Below, piece after piece: positions 15,568 to 23,510 of a stretch of 64,000 nt of DNA. Under the pieces are notes generated by a model, which saw nothing but the letters and a program-made list of their open reading frames with translations, searched no databases and was not told the DNA's origin. The DNA comes from Catelliglobosispora koreensis DSM 44566 (GTDB lineage Bacteria; Actinomycetota; Actinomycetes; Mycobacteriales; Micromonosporaceae). The DNA lies in the NCBI RefSeq assembly GCF_000379685.1, contig NZ_KB903293.1, positions 217,774 through 281,773 of the forward strand. The letters run 5' to 3'. The stretch's first letter is position 1; each line of letters opens with the position of its first letter. The position numbers and the translations under genes were made by a program.

Positions 15568-15906
15568 CTAGTCGAACCATTCGGGTTGACCAGCGGCAAT
15601 GAGCTCAGCGAGGAAGACCCGGTCATGGAACGCCTTGTGCAGCAACACCGCCAGCCGCTCGACGGCGACCCGGTCGGTGCTGGTGGCCGCGAACATGCCC
15701 GCCTCCGGGTCATAGCGCACGAGCGCGTCCAGATCCGGGGCATGATGCACGACCGCTGACTGGGCCACCCCGGCCCAGCCGTAGCCGTTGCCGGAGTACC
15801 CGTGCTCGTCGAAGACTTCCATCACGTCGAGCATGTCGATGTCGGTGAGAATGACGGAGTGGCTGCCCTCGTATTCACTGAACCTAAACGGATCCAGATC
15901 GCTCAT
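15568..15906 (-). CDS. Imm51-like immunity-type protein
   Basis: Starting at ATG 15906, which overlaps the exonuclease stop as ATGA, the product is 112 residues: MSDLDPFRFSEYEGSHSVIL, then DMLDVMEVFDEHGYSGNGYGWAGVAQ, LVRYDPEAGMFAATS and HKAFHDRVFLAELIAA. The pattern fits the Imm51 family of predicted immunity proteins of polymorphic toxins. No toxin gene lies next to it, so an orphan or repurposed role is likely. The assignment is by recollection of the family and moderately sure. Confidence 0.6.
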   Translation of the reverse strand: MSDLDPFRFSEYEGSHSVILTDIDMLDVMEVFDEHGYSGNGYGWAGVAQSAVVHHAPDLDALVRYDPEAGMFAATSTDRVAVERLAVLLHKAFHDRVFLAELIAAGQPEWFD

Positions 15907-16463
15907 CGGGCGACTGTATCGCGTCCACTTAGGACAGCACCGAACACCTTGGCCAACTCCTCGGCGTCCTCGCCGGCGTGATGCGTGTGCGGGATTCCGT
16001 ACAGTCCGACCGCTTTGATGATGTTCGTTTTGCGCGTCTGCACCCACTCACATCCGGTCAGGCCCATCCAATAGCTCCGCAGATCGACGCCGGAACCCGT
16101 TGCCCCGAACGGGCTTTTGCCAGTGAACCGGGTGAAATACCAGTGCACGAACATCCCGTCCCAAACCGCGGGCGCCGCAAGGAACACAGGCCTGCCAACT
16201 TTGCGCAATCCGTTCACCCACACGGCGGCCGCTGTCATCGCCTCTTCCGCTGACGGCGCCTCCCGGATGAGCCTGTCCCGGTCGAGCCCGGAGACCGCGA
16301 GCGCCTCAGGCGAGTACTCATCGGAAATGGGCTTGATCTCGGTGTAGAACGTGAGGTCATGGCCGACGGCGGCCATTCCCAGCGACAGCATGCTGTAAGG
16401 CCCCGGGATCGGCCCATCGGCCTCCACATCGACCGCGACATAGATCTCGGGCAGGGTGGGCAT
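15903..16463 (-). CDS. DEDD-type 3'-5' exonuclease domain protein
   Basis: From ATG 16463 the product is 186 residues. EIYVAVDVEADGPIPGPYSM carries the exonuclease motif I with Asp and Glu, a middle motif includes WVNGLRKVGRPVFLAAPAVWDGMF, and the C-terminal HHAGEDAEELAKVF contains the motif-III His and Asp. It is therefore likely a ribonuclease-H-fold 3'-5' exonuclease, related to RNase T or DNA Pol III epsilon, acting on short RNA or DNA. It overlaps the Imm51-like gene by 4 bp. Divergent from the gene at 16497 with only 33 bp between starts. Confidence 0.78.
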   Translation of the reverse strand: MPTLPEIYVAVDVEADGPIPGPYSMLSLGMAAVGHDLTFYTEIKPISDEYSPEALAVSGLDRDRLIREAPSAEEAMTAAAVWVNGLRKVGRPVFLAAPAVWDGMFVHWYFTRFTGKSPFGATGSGVDLRSYWMGLTGCEWVQTRKTNIIKAVGLYGIPHTHHAGEDAEELAKVFGAVLSGRDTVAR

Positions 16464-16496
16464 GGAATGTCTCCCGTTGTTTGTAGGGTTTGGGGT

Positions 16497-16916
16497 ATGG
16501 CGATTTTGGATGAGCTGATCCGCTGCATCGACACCGAAGGCGAAGACAGCCCACGAGCCTACGAGCTGGTGGGCGAGCTGACCGAGACCCAAGACAGGAG
16601 TCTGTCGCCTGACCTCGTCAACGCGCTACGCAAATACGTGATGGCCCGCAACCCCTTCGGGCGAAACATGATCGCCTCCGCTTACGCCGAGATCGAGGGC
16701 TTTGACGCCCTGACGATCCTGCTGCGCGCGTCCTCGGTGGAAATGGGCAACGAAGAAGACCACGAGACCCTGCAAAGCATCATCGTCGACATCATCTCGA
16801 TCGACCCGTCCCGTGCGCTGAAGGTCATCGACGAGCTGGCAGCTGACCCCAACCCGCGCATCAAGTCCGTCGCGTCCTGGGGCCGGGAAATGGTCGCCTT
16901 CGTCGCCGAAGAATAG
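16497..16916 (+). CDS. hypothetical helical protein (HEAT-like)
   Basis: Product of 139 residues from ATG 16497; upstream frame to 16359 overlaps the divergent exonuclease and is rejected. The protein is almost all alpha-helical (MAILDELIRCIDTEGEDSPR then YELVGELTE, LVNALRKYVMARNPFGRNMI, PSRALKVIDELAADPNPRIK) with repeat-like helix pairs that recall HEAT repeats. I do not recognise a family. It could be an immunity-like or binding protein given its Imm51-like neighbour, but that is only position. No signal peptide or membrane helix. Confidence 0.6.
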   Translation: MAILDELIRCIDTEGEDSPRAYELVGELTETQDRSLSPDLVNALRKYVMARNPFGRNMIASAYAEIEGFDALTILLRASSVEMGNEEDHETLQSIIVDIISIDPSRALKVIDELAADPNPRIKSVASWGREMVAFVAEE

Positions 16917-16946
16917 ACGCAGCACCAGCAGTAGAGCTGGCGATTC

Positions 16947-17522
16947 CTAACCTGCGATCCGCCGTGCCCAACGGACCTCGCCTTCGTCGTCAGAGTAAAT
17001 GAGCGCCAAGATAACGTCGCTGTCCGACGTGGGCGACAGACTCAAGTTGGCTGGGCCAGAAAACCACACCACGGCAGACCCAGTGGGTGAGACTGGAGTG
17101 GCAGATCCAGCCGCGTCACCCGTTGTCCACCCTTGCGCGGTGAGCTCGGGCGTAGCGTCGGCGAACCAGTCGTAATGCTCAGCCAGGACGGCGTATGCCG
17201 AACCCCAGAACGTGCCCTGCGTTTTGCCGTCGACCGAAATGCCTTGACCACTCATGATTCGTGGCGGAATCACTCGCTTGTCCAGCGCGGAGAACGTGAA
17301 GTCGCCCCGGTCGAGGTGGGCGCCTGTCCAGGTCACTTTCGCCATGAAGCCAGTGGCCAGGAACCCTGTCTTGCGGTCCTCAACACCGGTGAACTCTTTC
17401 AACGCGGCGTGGAAGGTCTGCTCGTCGATAGCGCGGAACTCGACCTGGACCTCAATAGCGTCACCGCCGCGGGCCCATTCGTGCTCACGCTGCTTCGCTA
17501 GCACCACCATTGTTGCCGCCAC
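16947..17522 (-). CDS. hypothetical protein, possibly frameshifted at its N-terminus
   Basis: The frame encodes about 191 residues with no family I recognise: REHEWARGGDAIEVQVEFRA, then beta-rich segments and KRVIPPRIMSGQGISVDGKT. Starts at GTG 17522 or ATG 17510 have a TAG just upstream. In the adjacent frame, 17485-17577 encodes VKWWVRVAAAVGAVAVVAGG and then a stop, which looks like the missing signal anchor of an extracytoplasmic protein. The annotated frame continues with MVVLA, hydrophobic in the same way. This suggests a +1 or -1 frameshift or assembly error near 17505-17530, or a short leader peptide. Confidence 0.55.
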   Translation of the reverse strand: MAATMVVLAKQREHEWARGGDAIEVQVEFRAIDEQTFHAALKEFTGVEDRKTGFLATGFMAKVTWTGAHLDRGDFTFSALDKRVIPPRIMSGQGISVDGKTQGTFWGSAYAVLAEHYDWFADATPELTAQGWTTGDAAGSATPVSPTGSAVVWFSGPANLSLSPTSDSDVILALIYSDDEGEVRWARRIAG

Positions 17523-17627
17523 CCGCTACCACCGCAACGGCTCCGACTGCTGCGGCTACACGCACCCACCACTTCACCGCGAAATCGTCACACGCTTGGT
17601 CAAATCCGTGTGCCCCATGCGAGTTTC

Positions 17628-18326
17628 CTAGCCGGAGTTCTGCGGGAACAGTTTGCGCCACTTCTCGGCCGCGCGGACCATGTCGCGGCCGACGTGGCTG
17701 AGGAACTGGCTGGCTGAGTGCAGTCTTGCCCCCGCTGGAGTTTGCGTTCCGAGGACTTCGGCGCCGCGTTGGACTGCCTCAGCCAGCACCGCGTTCATTT
17801 GTGCGCTGGCAAGCCATGCCTGGTACCAGACGTCGCCGTCGATGACGTAACGGTCGCGGCGCAACTTAGGGTCGCGCTCACGGCGTACGAGCTCTTGGCG
17901 CTCCAGGTCACCAATCGCCTTCGAGACCGACGCCGGACTGACGCGCAGCTGCGCCACCAACTCGCCAGCGGTGAGACTACCACTGTCGGTCGTGTAGAGG
18001 CACGCCAGCACACGAGCGGCCATCGGCGACAGTCCTGTTTGGACGGCTATTTCGGCTAGCTCGCGCTGAAAGTCCAGTACACCCTGGGATGTTGTGGAGG
18101 CCGCGGCCTGACGGGGAGCGACTGGCTTGCGCACGGAACGGCCTTTGGTCGCCTGATGCGCCCGCCCCGCGCGGTAGTCCCGAGCCCCACCGTTGCGCGA
18201 GACCTCCCGCGTGATGGTTGATGTCGGGCGCCCCAGGAGCCGTGCGATCTCGGCGAATCCGAGCCCGTCAGCAAGCCCGGCGGCGATCTGCTGGCGGTCC
18301 GCTAAGGAAAGTCTGCCTCCCGGCAT
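17628..18326 (-). CDS. GbsR/MarR-type transcriptional regulator with extra N-terminal HTH
   Basis: A 232-residue protein. Residues 5-45 (LSLADRQQIAAGLADGLGFA then EIARLLGRPTSTITREVSRN) form an IS30-like HTH_38. After a linker, residues 85-160 form a winged helix with GELVAQLRVSPASVSKAIGD and an ERQELVRRERDPKLRRDRYV wing. The C-terminal 70 residues are helical, as in GbsR-like dimers. It is probably a DNA-binding repressor of the divergent membrane protein; palindromes lie between the two. The N-terminal HTH is not a transposase because the catalytic domain is absent. Confidence 0.8.
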   Translation of the reverse strand: MPGGRLSLADRQQIAAGLADGLGFAEIARLLGRPTSTITREVSRNGGARDYRAGRAHQATKGRSVRKPVAPRQAAASTTSQGVLDFQRELAEIAVQTGLSPMAARVLACLYTTDSGSLTAGELVAQLRVSPASVSKAIGDLERQELVRRERDPKLRRDRYVIDGDVWYQAWLASAQMNAVLAEAVQRGAEVLGTQTPAGARLHSASQFLSHVGRDMVRAAEKWRKLFPQNSG

Positions 18327-18361
18327 GAACCTGGCCTCCTTGTAGCTTTCGTGTCATCTCA

Positions 18362-18404
18362 TTGCAACGAGCCATTGCATTTGCGGTCAGCTTCGTTGCA
18401 ACGA
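18362..18404. promoter_or_regulatory. operator candidates: TTGCAACGA half-site and TCGTTGCAACGA palindrome
   Basis: Between the MarR-type regulator and the divergent membrane protein, TTGCAACGA occurs at 18362-18370 and again as part of a perfect 12-bp palindrome TCGTTGCAACGA at 18393-18404. Repeated symmetric elements in a divergent intergenic region usually bind the adjacent regulator. The proposed binding is inferred; no experimental site is known to me. Confidence 0.55.
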
Positions 18405-18461
18405 TTTCATTCATTCTAGCTCTAACAACACGGTTTTCAAGCGATGATGGCGTTTGCGTTT

Positions 18462-18487
18462 TCCTAAACGCAACGTAGCGTTTAGGA
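18462..18487. promoter_or_regulatory. perfect 10-bp inverted repeat before the membrane-protein start
   Basis: TCCTAAACGC at 18462-18471 and GCGTTTAGGA at 18478-18487 are exact inverted repeats with a 6-base spacer (AACGTA). The right arm ends one base before the ATG at 18489. The element could be an operator or a translation-controlling hairpin. The AGGA in the right arm is too close to ATG for a normal ribosome site. Confidence 0.55.
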
Positions 18488-18488
18488 C

Positions 18489-19454
18489 ATGAGAAACATT
18501 GCGAGGGTACGCGAATGGCACCGCCCGTTGGCCATCAACACCGGCCTAATGGTGGCCTTGGTGCTCGTCTCCGGCATCGGCATTCTGCTCGACGACCGGG
18601 TGCTGCTGAACGAGTCCGTGTGGCTGAAGCCGCTAAAGTTTGGCATCGCCTTCGCGCTCTACTCTGGCGTCCTAGCTTGGCTCATCACGAAACTGCGCAA
18701 GGCCAAGCGGTTCGGCTGGTGGGCGGGCACGGTTTTCGCTATCGCCGCCACCGCTGAAGTCGCGGCCATCACGGCCCAGGCCGCTCGCGGAACGTTCAGT
18801 CACTTCAACGCCAACGTGGACGATCCGTTCACGGTGGCTATGACGCAGGTGTTTACTTACGGCGTGGCCGGGCTTTTCCTTACCCAGCTTATGATCGCGT
18901 CACTGGTGCTGTTCCAGGGAACCGGTGACCGGGCACTGAATCGTGCTGTCCGCTGGGGATTAGCGTTGGCGACAGTTGGCATGATGTTGCCGATTTACTG
19001 GATGTCCACGAACATCAATGAGCGCGTTTTGGTTGACGCTAACGGGACGCGGGTCACGATGTACCAGGGGCATGGCATTGGCGACCCCGACGGCAACGGC
19101 ATGGCTCTGACTCACTGGAGCACCACCGGCGGCGACTTCAGGGTGCCGCATTTCGTTGGCCTGCACGGCATTCACGTGCTCCTGCTGCTGACCGTCGCGC
19201 TGGTCGCCTTGTCGCATCGCCTGGTGTGGCTGACATCCGTTGTCCGGTCTCGCCTGATGCTCGTCTTTGCCCTTGCCTACTCTGGCCTTCTCGCCGTGAT
19301 CACCTGGCAAGCCGGCCGCGGACAGTCCCTCATCCACCCGGACCGCATGACCCTGCTCGCGTTCGCAGGAGTGGTTGCCTTCGCACTTGTCGCATCAGCA
19401 GGCGTCGTCATCGTCGCCAAGCGCCGCGTTCAGCCCTCACTTGCGATGTCGTAG
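18489..19454 (+). CDS. multi-pass membrane protein, unknown function
   Basis: A 321-residue protein with about eight hydrophobic helices (near 16-34, 47-67, 74-94, 119-140, 152-172, 223-243, 250-268 and 290-312). A polar loop before helix 6 holds NGTRVTMYQGHGIGDPDGNG and FRVPHFVGLHGIHVLLLLT with clustered histidines. I recognise no transporter signature. It is divergent from the MarR-type regulator and preceded by palindromes that look like its operators. A role in stress or export is possible but unsupported. Confidence 0.7.
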   Translation: MRNIARVREWHRPLAINTGLMVALVLVSGIGILLDDRVLLNESVWLKPLKFGIAFALYSGVLAWLITKLRKAKRFGWWAGTVFAIAATAEVAAITAQAARGTFSHFNANVDDPFTVAMTQVFTYGVAGLFLTQLMIASLVLFQGTGDRALNRAVRWGLALATVGMMLPIYWMSTNINERVLVDANGTRVTMYQGHGIGDPDGNGMALTHWSTTGGDFRVPHFVGLHGIHVLLLLTVALVALSHRLVWLTSVVRSRLMLVFALAYSGLLAVITWQAGRGQSLIHPDRMTLLAFAGVVAFALVASAGVVIVAKRRVQPSLAMS

Positions 19455-19474
19455 TCGCTTGCCCTGGCGATAGT

Positions 19475-19515
19475 CAACGGTGACGGCGAAGGTTTTCTTC
19501 GCTGTCACCGTGTTG
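19475..19515. terminator. bidirectional hairpin between convergent genes
   Basis: CGGTGACGGCGAAG and CTTCGCTGTCACCG form a 14-bp stem with one G-T wobble around a small loop (GTTTT). CAAC and GTTG extend the stem with one bulge. It lies between two convergent genes (ends 19454 and 19530) and is placed as a shared transcription terminator. It has no long T-tract, so its strength is uncertain. Confidence 0.55.
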
Positions 19516-19529
19516 GCCGTGCAAACGTC

Positions 19530-20033
19530 CTACTTGAGCGTGATCGTCATGTTCACACCAGAGTCCGGATGATAGGACCACGACGCGCGAAAGCCGTCCC
19601 AGTCAGCAGACCGGCGCCCGTCGAGCGCGCGAGTCGCACCGATCTCTGACCTAACCGCGTCTGTCACCTCAAGCTCATCCAAGAAACACTCAAGCTGACT
19701 AAACGTTATCCCCGACTGCTCTTCGCCCTCTGACTTCAGGATCAGCGTCTTGCCTCCATCGCCGACCGTCGCGTATGGGGACGAGGAAGCACATTTACTT
19801 TTCGCTGTAACAAGCGGTGACTCGACAGCGGCCCTAAGCGCGTCTGGAATGGACGGCCCCAGCTTCTGATACACGAGCCACATGGTCACACCGCCGACCG
19901 TAATGACCGCGATTAGTAAGGCGGCCAACAGAAACCAGAAGCTCTTTCCTCGCCGATTTGACGCTGAGCCCTTTGCCGATGGTGGGCTGCCAATGCGGAG
20001 TATGCAGTCTCCACCGGGGCTATCCTGAGTCAC
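19530..20033 (-). CDS. hypothetical single-pass membrane protein
   Basis: A 167-residue protein with a serine/lysine-rich N-terminal region, one membrane helix (about 32-55, FWFLLAALLIAVITVGGVTM), and an extracytoplasmic region with two Cys residues (SKCASSSPYAT, SQLECFLDEL) that could form a disulfide. The middle has VGDGGKTLILKSEGEEQSGI. No family recognised. The codon use appears less GC-biased than its neighbours. It ends beside the hairpin at 19475-19515. Confidence 0.6.
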   Translation of the reverse strand: MTQDSPGGDCILRIGSPPSAKGSASNRRGKSFWFLLAALLIAVITVGGVTMWLVYQKLGPSIPDALRAAVESPLVTAKSKCASSSPYATVGDGGKTLILKSEGEEQSGITFSQLECFLDELEVTDAVRSEIGATRALDGRRSADWDGFRASWSYHPDSGVNMTITLK

Positions 20034-20305
20034 GTCCGAACTCCTGTGTGATGTGGTGGCATTACCGCCGGCCGCTGTTAAGGACGGTCTTCGGCAAGCG
20101 ACTCGACGTGCGTTCAGATTGCAATAGGAACTACAGGTCCCATAAGGACTACCGAGCCACGGTTGGCTACTTCACGGATGCTCAACATCGTCGATTAGAT
20201 AGTCACGAGGTCCAGACGGGCTAATCCGATCGATGGATGGGATCTGCGTCCTCTGTGAACCCGGCCCGGTCGCACCTGCCACAGCATTAAGATCACGTTA
20301 GAACG
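20034..20305. other. intergenic region, nothing recognised
   Basis: This stretch of about 270 bases between two divergent genes is lower in GC than its surroundings. A 57-codon open stretch on the forward strand from about 20050 has no family match or convincing start. I see no tRNA, riboswitch or repeat here. It presumably holds the promoters of the flanking genes. Confidence 0.4.
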
Positions 20306-20941
20306 GTGGGGGTTGATCTGGACGGGGCCACGATCAGTCAGAAAATGTCCTGGATGGCAGTCCGGGGCATCGAACTCGCGCTTGCCGTGAGCGGACTGTT
20401 CTACTTCATCCTCGGTCCCGAATCACCGCCACAGGTGGCGCTATTTCTGCTCTGCTGGGTCACGGTGGCGTTCTTCTATCTGACCGTCGGCGCCATCCGT
20501 GTTCGCCGCACCCGTTTTGTCGGCGGCCGTCCGCCCCCGCCAGTCATAGGACGGCGGTTCAGCTTCCTGCTAACAGCAGCCGCCAGCCTCACCGGCCTCG
20601 GGGCAGCGCTTACTGTGCTCAGCAATGACGACGCTGAGTACGGTCCCGTCATCACCGGCCTCGGCGCGATGGCCATGGTTTGCGCGTGGATGCTGCTGCA
20701 CGTTGGTTACGCGCGCTTCTACGCGACGTGGGCTTCAGACCTACGCTTCCCCGGCACAGGTCCTCCTGGCCTTGTTGACTTCTTGTACTTCGCGATGACA
20801 CTCGGCGTATCGTTCGCGGTATCGGATGTCGAAATCCAGAGCAGGCCGTTGCGGTGGCACGTGATGGTCCACAGTGCCCTGAGCTTCTTCTACAACGCGA
20901 TCGTGCTCGCGGTCGCCATCAACATCATCACGGGTAGATAG
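20306..20941 (+). CDS. DUF1345 membrane protein
   Basis: A 211-residue protein with five predicted helices and the DUF1345 marks: WMLLHVGYARFYATWASDLR, FPGTGPPGLVDFLYFAMTLG, VSFAVSDVEIQSRPLRWHVM and VHSALSFFYNAIVLAVAINI. Function unknown; the family is widespread. Start GTG 20306 is the longest; ATG 20345 (MSWMAVRG) is an alternative with no better ribosome site. The gene stands alone with divergent and downstream neighbours unrelated. Confidence 0.82.
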   Translation: MGVDLDGATISQKMSWMAVRGIELALAVSGLFYFILGPESPPQVALFLLCWVTVAFFYLTVGAIRVRRTRFVGGRPPPPVIGRRFSFLLTAAASLTGLGAALTVLSNDDAEYGPVITGLGAMAMVCAWMLLHVGYARFYATWASDLRFPGTGPPGLVDFLYFAMTLGVSFAVSDVEIQSRPLRWHVMVHSALSFFYNAIVLAVAINIITGR

Positions 20942-20985
20942 CTGGTGCGTCGATTCCATGTGAAAGCAGGCGTTATTGTTCACCA

Positions 20986-21471
20986 ATGCCTAGCCGTCCC
21001 TTGCTTTTCTTAGACGTAGACGGGCCGCTCATCCCTTTTGGTGCCAACGCAAGTCAGCATTACTTCAGCTTCGACAGCGACTCAAACCCGCTACTGGCGA
21101 GACTCAACCCCAAGCTCGGGCCACAGCTTCTGTCATTGCCCTGCGATCTCGTCTGGGCAACGACCTGGATGGATGAGGCAAATGAAGTGATCGCGCCACG
21201 GCTGGGTGTGCCTGAGCTCCCGGTCGTGGATTGGCCTGATGAGGACGAGGTTTACGACGGTCTGCATTGGAAGACCCGCGGTCTAGTCGGCTGGGCTGCG
21301 GGCCGCACCTTCGTTTGGGTCGATGACGAGATCACCGAAGCGGACCGCCGATGGGTAAGCACACATCATGGCGGGGAGGCGCTGGCTTACCGGGTCGAAG
21401 CTCATCTCGGCCTCGCTGACGCCGATATCGCTGCCATCAGAACTTGGCTCAAGCAGGCCGCCGCAAACTAA
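20986..21471 (+). CDS. HAD-superfamily hydrolase-like protein
   Basis: A 161-residue HAD fold: LLFLDVDGPLIPFG (motif I, Asp nucleophile and second Asp, about 7-16), LSLPCDLVWATTWMDEANEV (motif II Thr) and GRTFVWVDDEITEADRRW (motif IV acidic pair). No cap domain is obvious, so it may act on a large substrate or be a phosphatase of unknown specificity. Similar secreted-free HAD proteins are common in Streptomyces. The start is ATG 20986; no strong Shine-Dalgarno is seen. Confidence 0.82.
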   Translation: MPSRPLLFLDVDGPLIPFGANASQHYFSFDSDSNPLLARLNPKLGPQLLSLPCDLVWATTWMDEANEVIAPRLGVPELPVVDWPDEDEVYDGLHWKTRGLVGWAAGRTFVWVDDEITEADRRWVSTHHGGEALAYRVEAHLGLADADIAAIRTWLKQAAAN

Positions 21472-21535
21472 CCGCCCAAAGAACAGCGACAGGCGCCTAT
21501 ATCCACAAGGTGTGGAGAATCTAGGCTGATCGAAG

Positions 21536-21611
21536 TGGTGGCCCTGGCAGGATTCGAACCTGCGACGCACGGTTTAGGAAACCGACGCTCTATCCCCTGA
21601 GCTACAGGGCC
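21536..21611 (-). tRNA. tRNA-Arg (anticodon CCT)
   Basis: The reverse strand folds as a cloverleaf: acceptor GGCCCTG pairs with CAGGGCC, D-stem GCTC/GAGC, anticodon loop TTCCTAA with CCT, and T-arm GCAGG-TTCGAAT-CCTGC. Discriminator A is followed by genomic CCA at 21536-21538. It decodes AGG. The top anticodon-stem pair is a T-T mismatch (position 27-43), so check the fold. No attachment site or integrase is visible beside it. Confidence 0.93.
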
Positions 21612-21677
21612 GGCCTGTCGAGGATACATGCCGGCCTTCGGGGCATCCGAGCGAGTTCCAGCGCAGACGATAAAGCC

Positions 21678-22106
21678 CTACCGGTTGGGGCGGAGCGTCC
21701 ACGTGACGGTCATTTCGCCGGTGGGCTTCCCGGCGGCGTCGGACAAGGCGACGAGCACGTCGAACTCGGGGCGCGTGCCCGCTTCCAACGCCTCGATGAC
21801 CGAAGCGGCAGAGCCCACAAGGGTGGCCGAGGCCGTGACGGCACCCATCGCCAGCTTCTGGTACCGAATCGAAGCCGACACGGCCAAAGGCGTCACGCGG
21901 TCCAGGTAGGCGCCGAAAGCTTCTAGGACGATCGCGCCCGTGGCGGTTTCCGCCAAGGTGAACATGGCACCGGCGTGGGGGCCACCGACGTGGTTGTGCC
22001 AACGGGCGTCGTCTGGAAGCACGGCAACTGCCGACGTAGAACTAACAGACGAGAAGACAATCCCCAGCGTACGAGCGAAGGGCACAACATCCAGCAAAGG
22101 TGTCAT
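21678..22106 (-). CDS. DUF4442-type hot-dog thioesterase-like protein
   Basis: From ATG 22106 the product is 142 residues of the hot-dog fold. It includes ARTLGIVFSSVSSTSAVAVL, NHVGGPHAGAMFTLAETATG (central helix with His and Gly), TPLAVSASIRYQKLAMGAVT and DAAGKPTGEMTVTWTL. The family includes PaaI/YiiD-like acyl-CoA thioesterases; DUF4442 substrates are unknown. A longer upstream reading frame overlaps the ABC gene and is rejected. It follows the ABC ATPase gene by 28 bp on the same strand. Confidence 0.82.
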   Translation of the reverse strand: MTPLLDVVPFARTLGIVFSSVSSTSAVAVLPDDARWHNHVGGPHAGAMFTLAETATGAIVLEAFGAYLDRVTPLAVSASIRYQKLAMGAVTASATLVGSAASVIEALEAGTRPEFDVLVALSDAAGKPTGEMTVTWTLRPNR

Positions 22107-22134
22107 GCCCCCACACGTTACTAGCGAGTAACCT

Positions 22135-23436
22135 TTACCGCCAGCCCACGTCGATCCGGTCGCCGCGGTCGTCGAAGAAATGCAGAGCTTCCATCCGCAC
22201 GGACACGGCGAGCGGGTGACCCGAGCCGACCTGTGGATAGGGAGCCAAGCGCACGGCAAGTTCGGCGGGGCGCCGGTGGTGGCGGCCGTCGGACAGGACG
22301 CTCTCGCGCTGAACGGCAGCCCGGTCGACCACGGCGGTGGTGGCAGTGGCCTTGCCCTTGAACTTGCTGACCACGTGACCGAAACGCTTGAGGCGCGATC
22401 CGTTCTCGGACGTCTCATTGGGCTGGCGGCCGATTTCGTCCACGACCACAGCGGTAGCGCCGATGTCGACGAACGCCAGCGACTCGTGCCCGTGGTGCTC
22501 GAGGTAGCGGATGCGGCCGTGGAGCACGTCTCCGGGAGCGTCAGCTGACACGGGCGTCAACGCCTCGGCGCGAACGCCGACGACGATGCGCTCACCGTGG
22601 TAGTGCGAGACGGCACGCGCACGGATGTCGTTCCACTGCAGATACAGGGATTGCTCGCCGAAGTTGAGCTGAACGTATCGGTCTAGGTGCACATAGACCG
22701 AGGCCTCCAGCAGGTTCATGCGCGGGGAGCCCAGGAACGCGGCGACGTAAAGGGTCGCTGGCTTTCCGTAGACCTGCGTCGGAGTACCGACGTCTTGAAG
22801 GATGCCTTTTCGCATGATCGCCACGCGGTCGGCCATCGTGAGGGCTTCGGCTTGGTCGTGCGTCACGTAGATGGTGGAGACGCCGAGTTCCCTTACCAAA
22901 CCTGAGATTTCGGCGCGCAGCTCGGCGCGCAGACCACTGTCCAAGTTGGACAGAGGCTCGTCCATGAGGAACAAGCCGGGGCGGCGGACGATGGCGCGGC
23001 CCATGGCGACGCGCTGGCGCTGGCCACCGGACAGTTGCGAGGGACGGCGGCCGAGGACGTCGCCGATGCCGAGAGCGGAAGCGACGTCGGCGACACGTTC
23101 ACTGCGCGGCTCGGGCTCAACGCCGGACAGCCGAAGCGGGAAACCGATGTTCTCACCGACGGTCATGTGCGGGTAAAGCGCGAAGTCCTGGAACACCATC
23201 GCGATACCGCGGTCGCGGGGAGGCAGATCGTTGGCCATCTTGCCGTCGAGGATGACAGCGCCACTGCTGGGATCCTCGAGACCGGCCACCATGCGTAAGA
23301 CGGTCGACTTACCGCAGCCTGAAGGTCCTAAGAGGACCATGAATTCCCCATCGGCAACCTCGAGGTTGACCTTGTCAACCGCCACGGTCCCGTCAGGGAA
23401 GACCTTGGTAACGTCTTTCAGGGCTACAGTCGTCAC
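22135..23436 (-). CDS. sugar ABC transporter ATPase (MalK/UgpC/MsiK type), no permease nearby
   Basis: The start GTG 23436 is chosen because AAGG lies 8 bases upstream and the product opens with TTVALKDVTKVFPDGTVAVD as in UgpC-type ATPases; ATG 23463 is an alternative. It has Walker A GPSGCGKST, Q-loop, signature LSGGQRQRVAMGRAI, Walker B FLMDEPLSNLD and switch His in YVTHDQAEA. The C-terminal 200 residues form the MalK-type regulatory/TOBE domain, here longer and divergent. Such ATPases can serve several sugar importers in actinobacteria. No permease or binding protein lies beside it. Confidence 0.9.
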   Translation of the reverse strand: MTTVALKDVTKVFPDGTVAVDKVNLEVADGEFMVLLGPSGCGKSTVLRMVAGLEDPSSGAVILDGKMANDLPPRDRGIAMVFQDFALYPHMTVGENIGFPLRLSGVEPEPRSERVADVASALGIGDVLGRRPSQLSGGQRQRVAMGRAIVRRPGLFLMDEPLSNLDSGLRAELRAEISGLVRELGVSTIYVTHDQAEALTMADRVAIMRKGILQDVGTPTQVYGKPATLYVAAFLGSPRMNLLEASVYVHLDRYVQLNFGEQSLYLQWNDIRARAVSHYHGERIVVGVRAEALTPVSADAPGDVLHGRIRYLEHHGHESLAFVDIGATAVVVDEIGRQPNETSENGSRLKRFGHVVSKFKGKATATTAVVDRAAVQRESVLSDGRHHRRPAELAVRLAPYPQVGSGHPLAVSVRMEALHFFDDRGDRIDVGWR

Positions 23437-23510
23437 CGTCAAACCTTGGACATCAGGACGCATTCTTGCCAATCGGGTGAACGTGCCATGTTCATGACGT
23501 GACCAGGTAA

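Noticed and set aside
17628-18326. IS30 transposase fragment because of the HTH_38 domain
   Set aside because: The HTH is fused in frame to a full MarR-like winged helix; no DDE domain or terminal inverted repeats are present.
21536-21611. integrative element at the tRNA-Arg
   Set aside because: No integrase, no duplicated tRNA 3' end and ordinary housekeeping genes on both sides.
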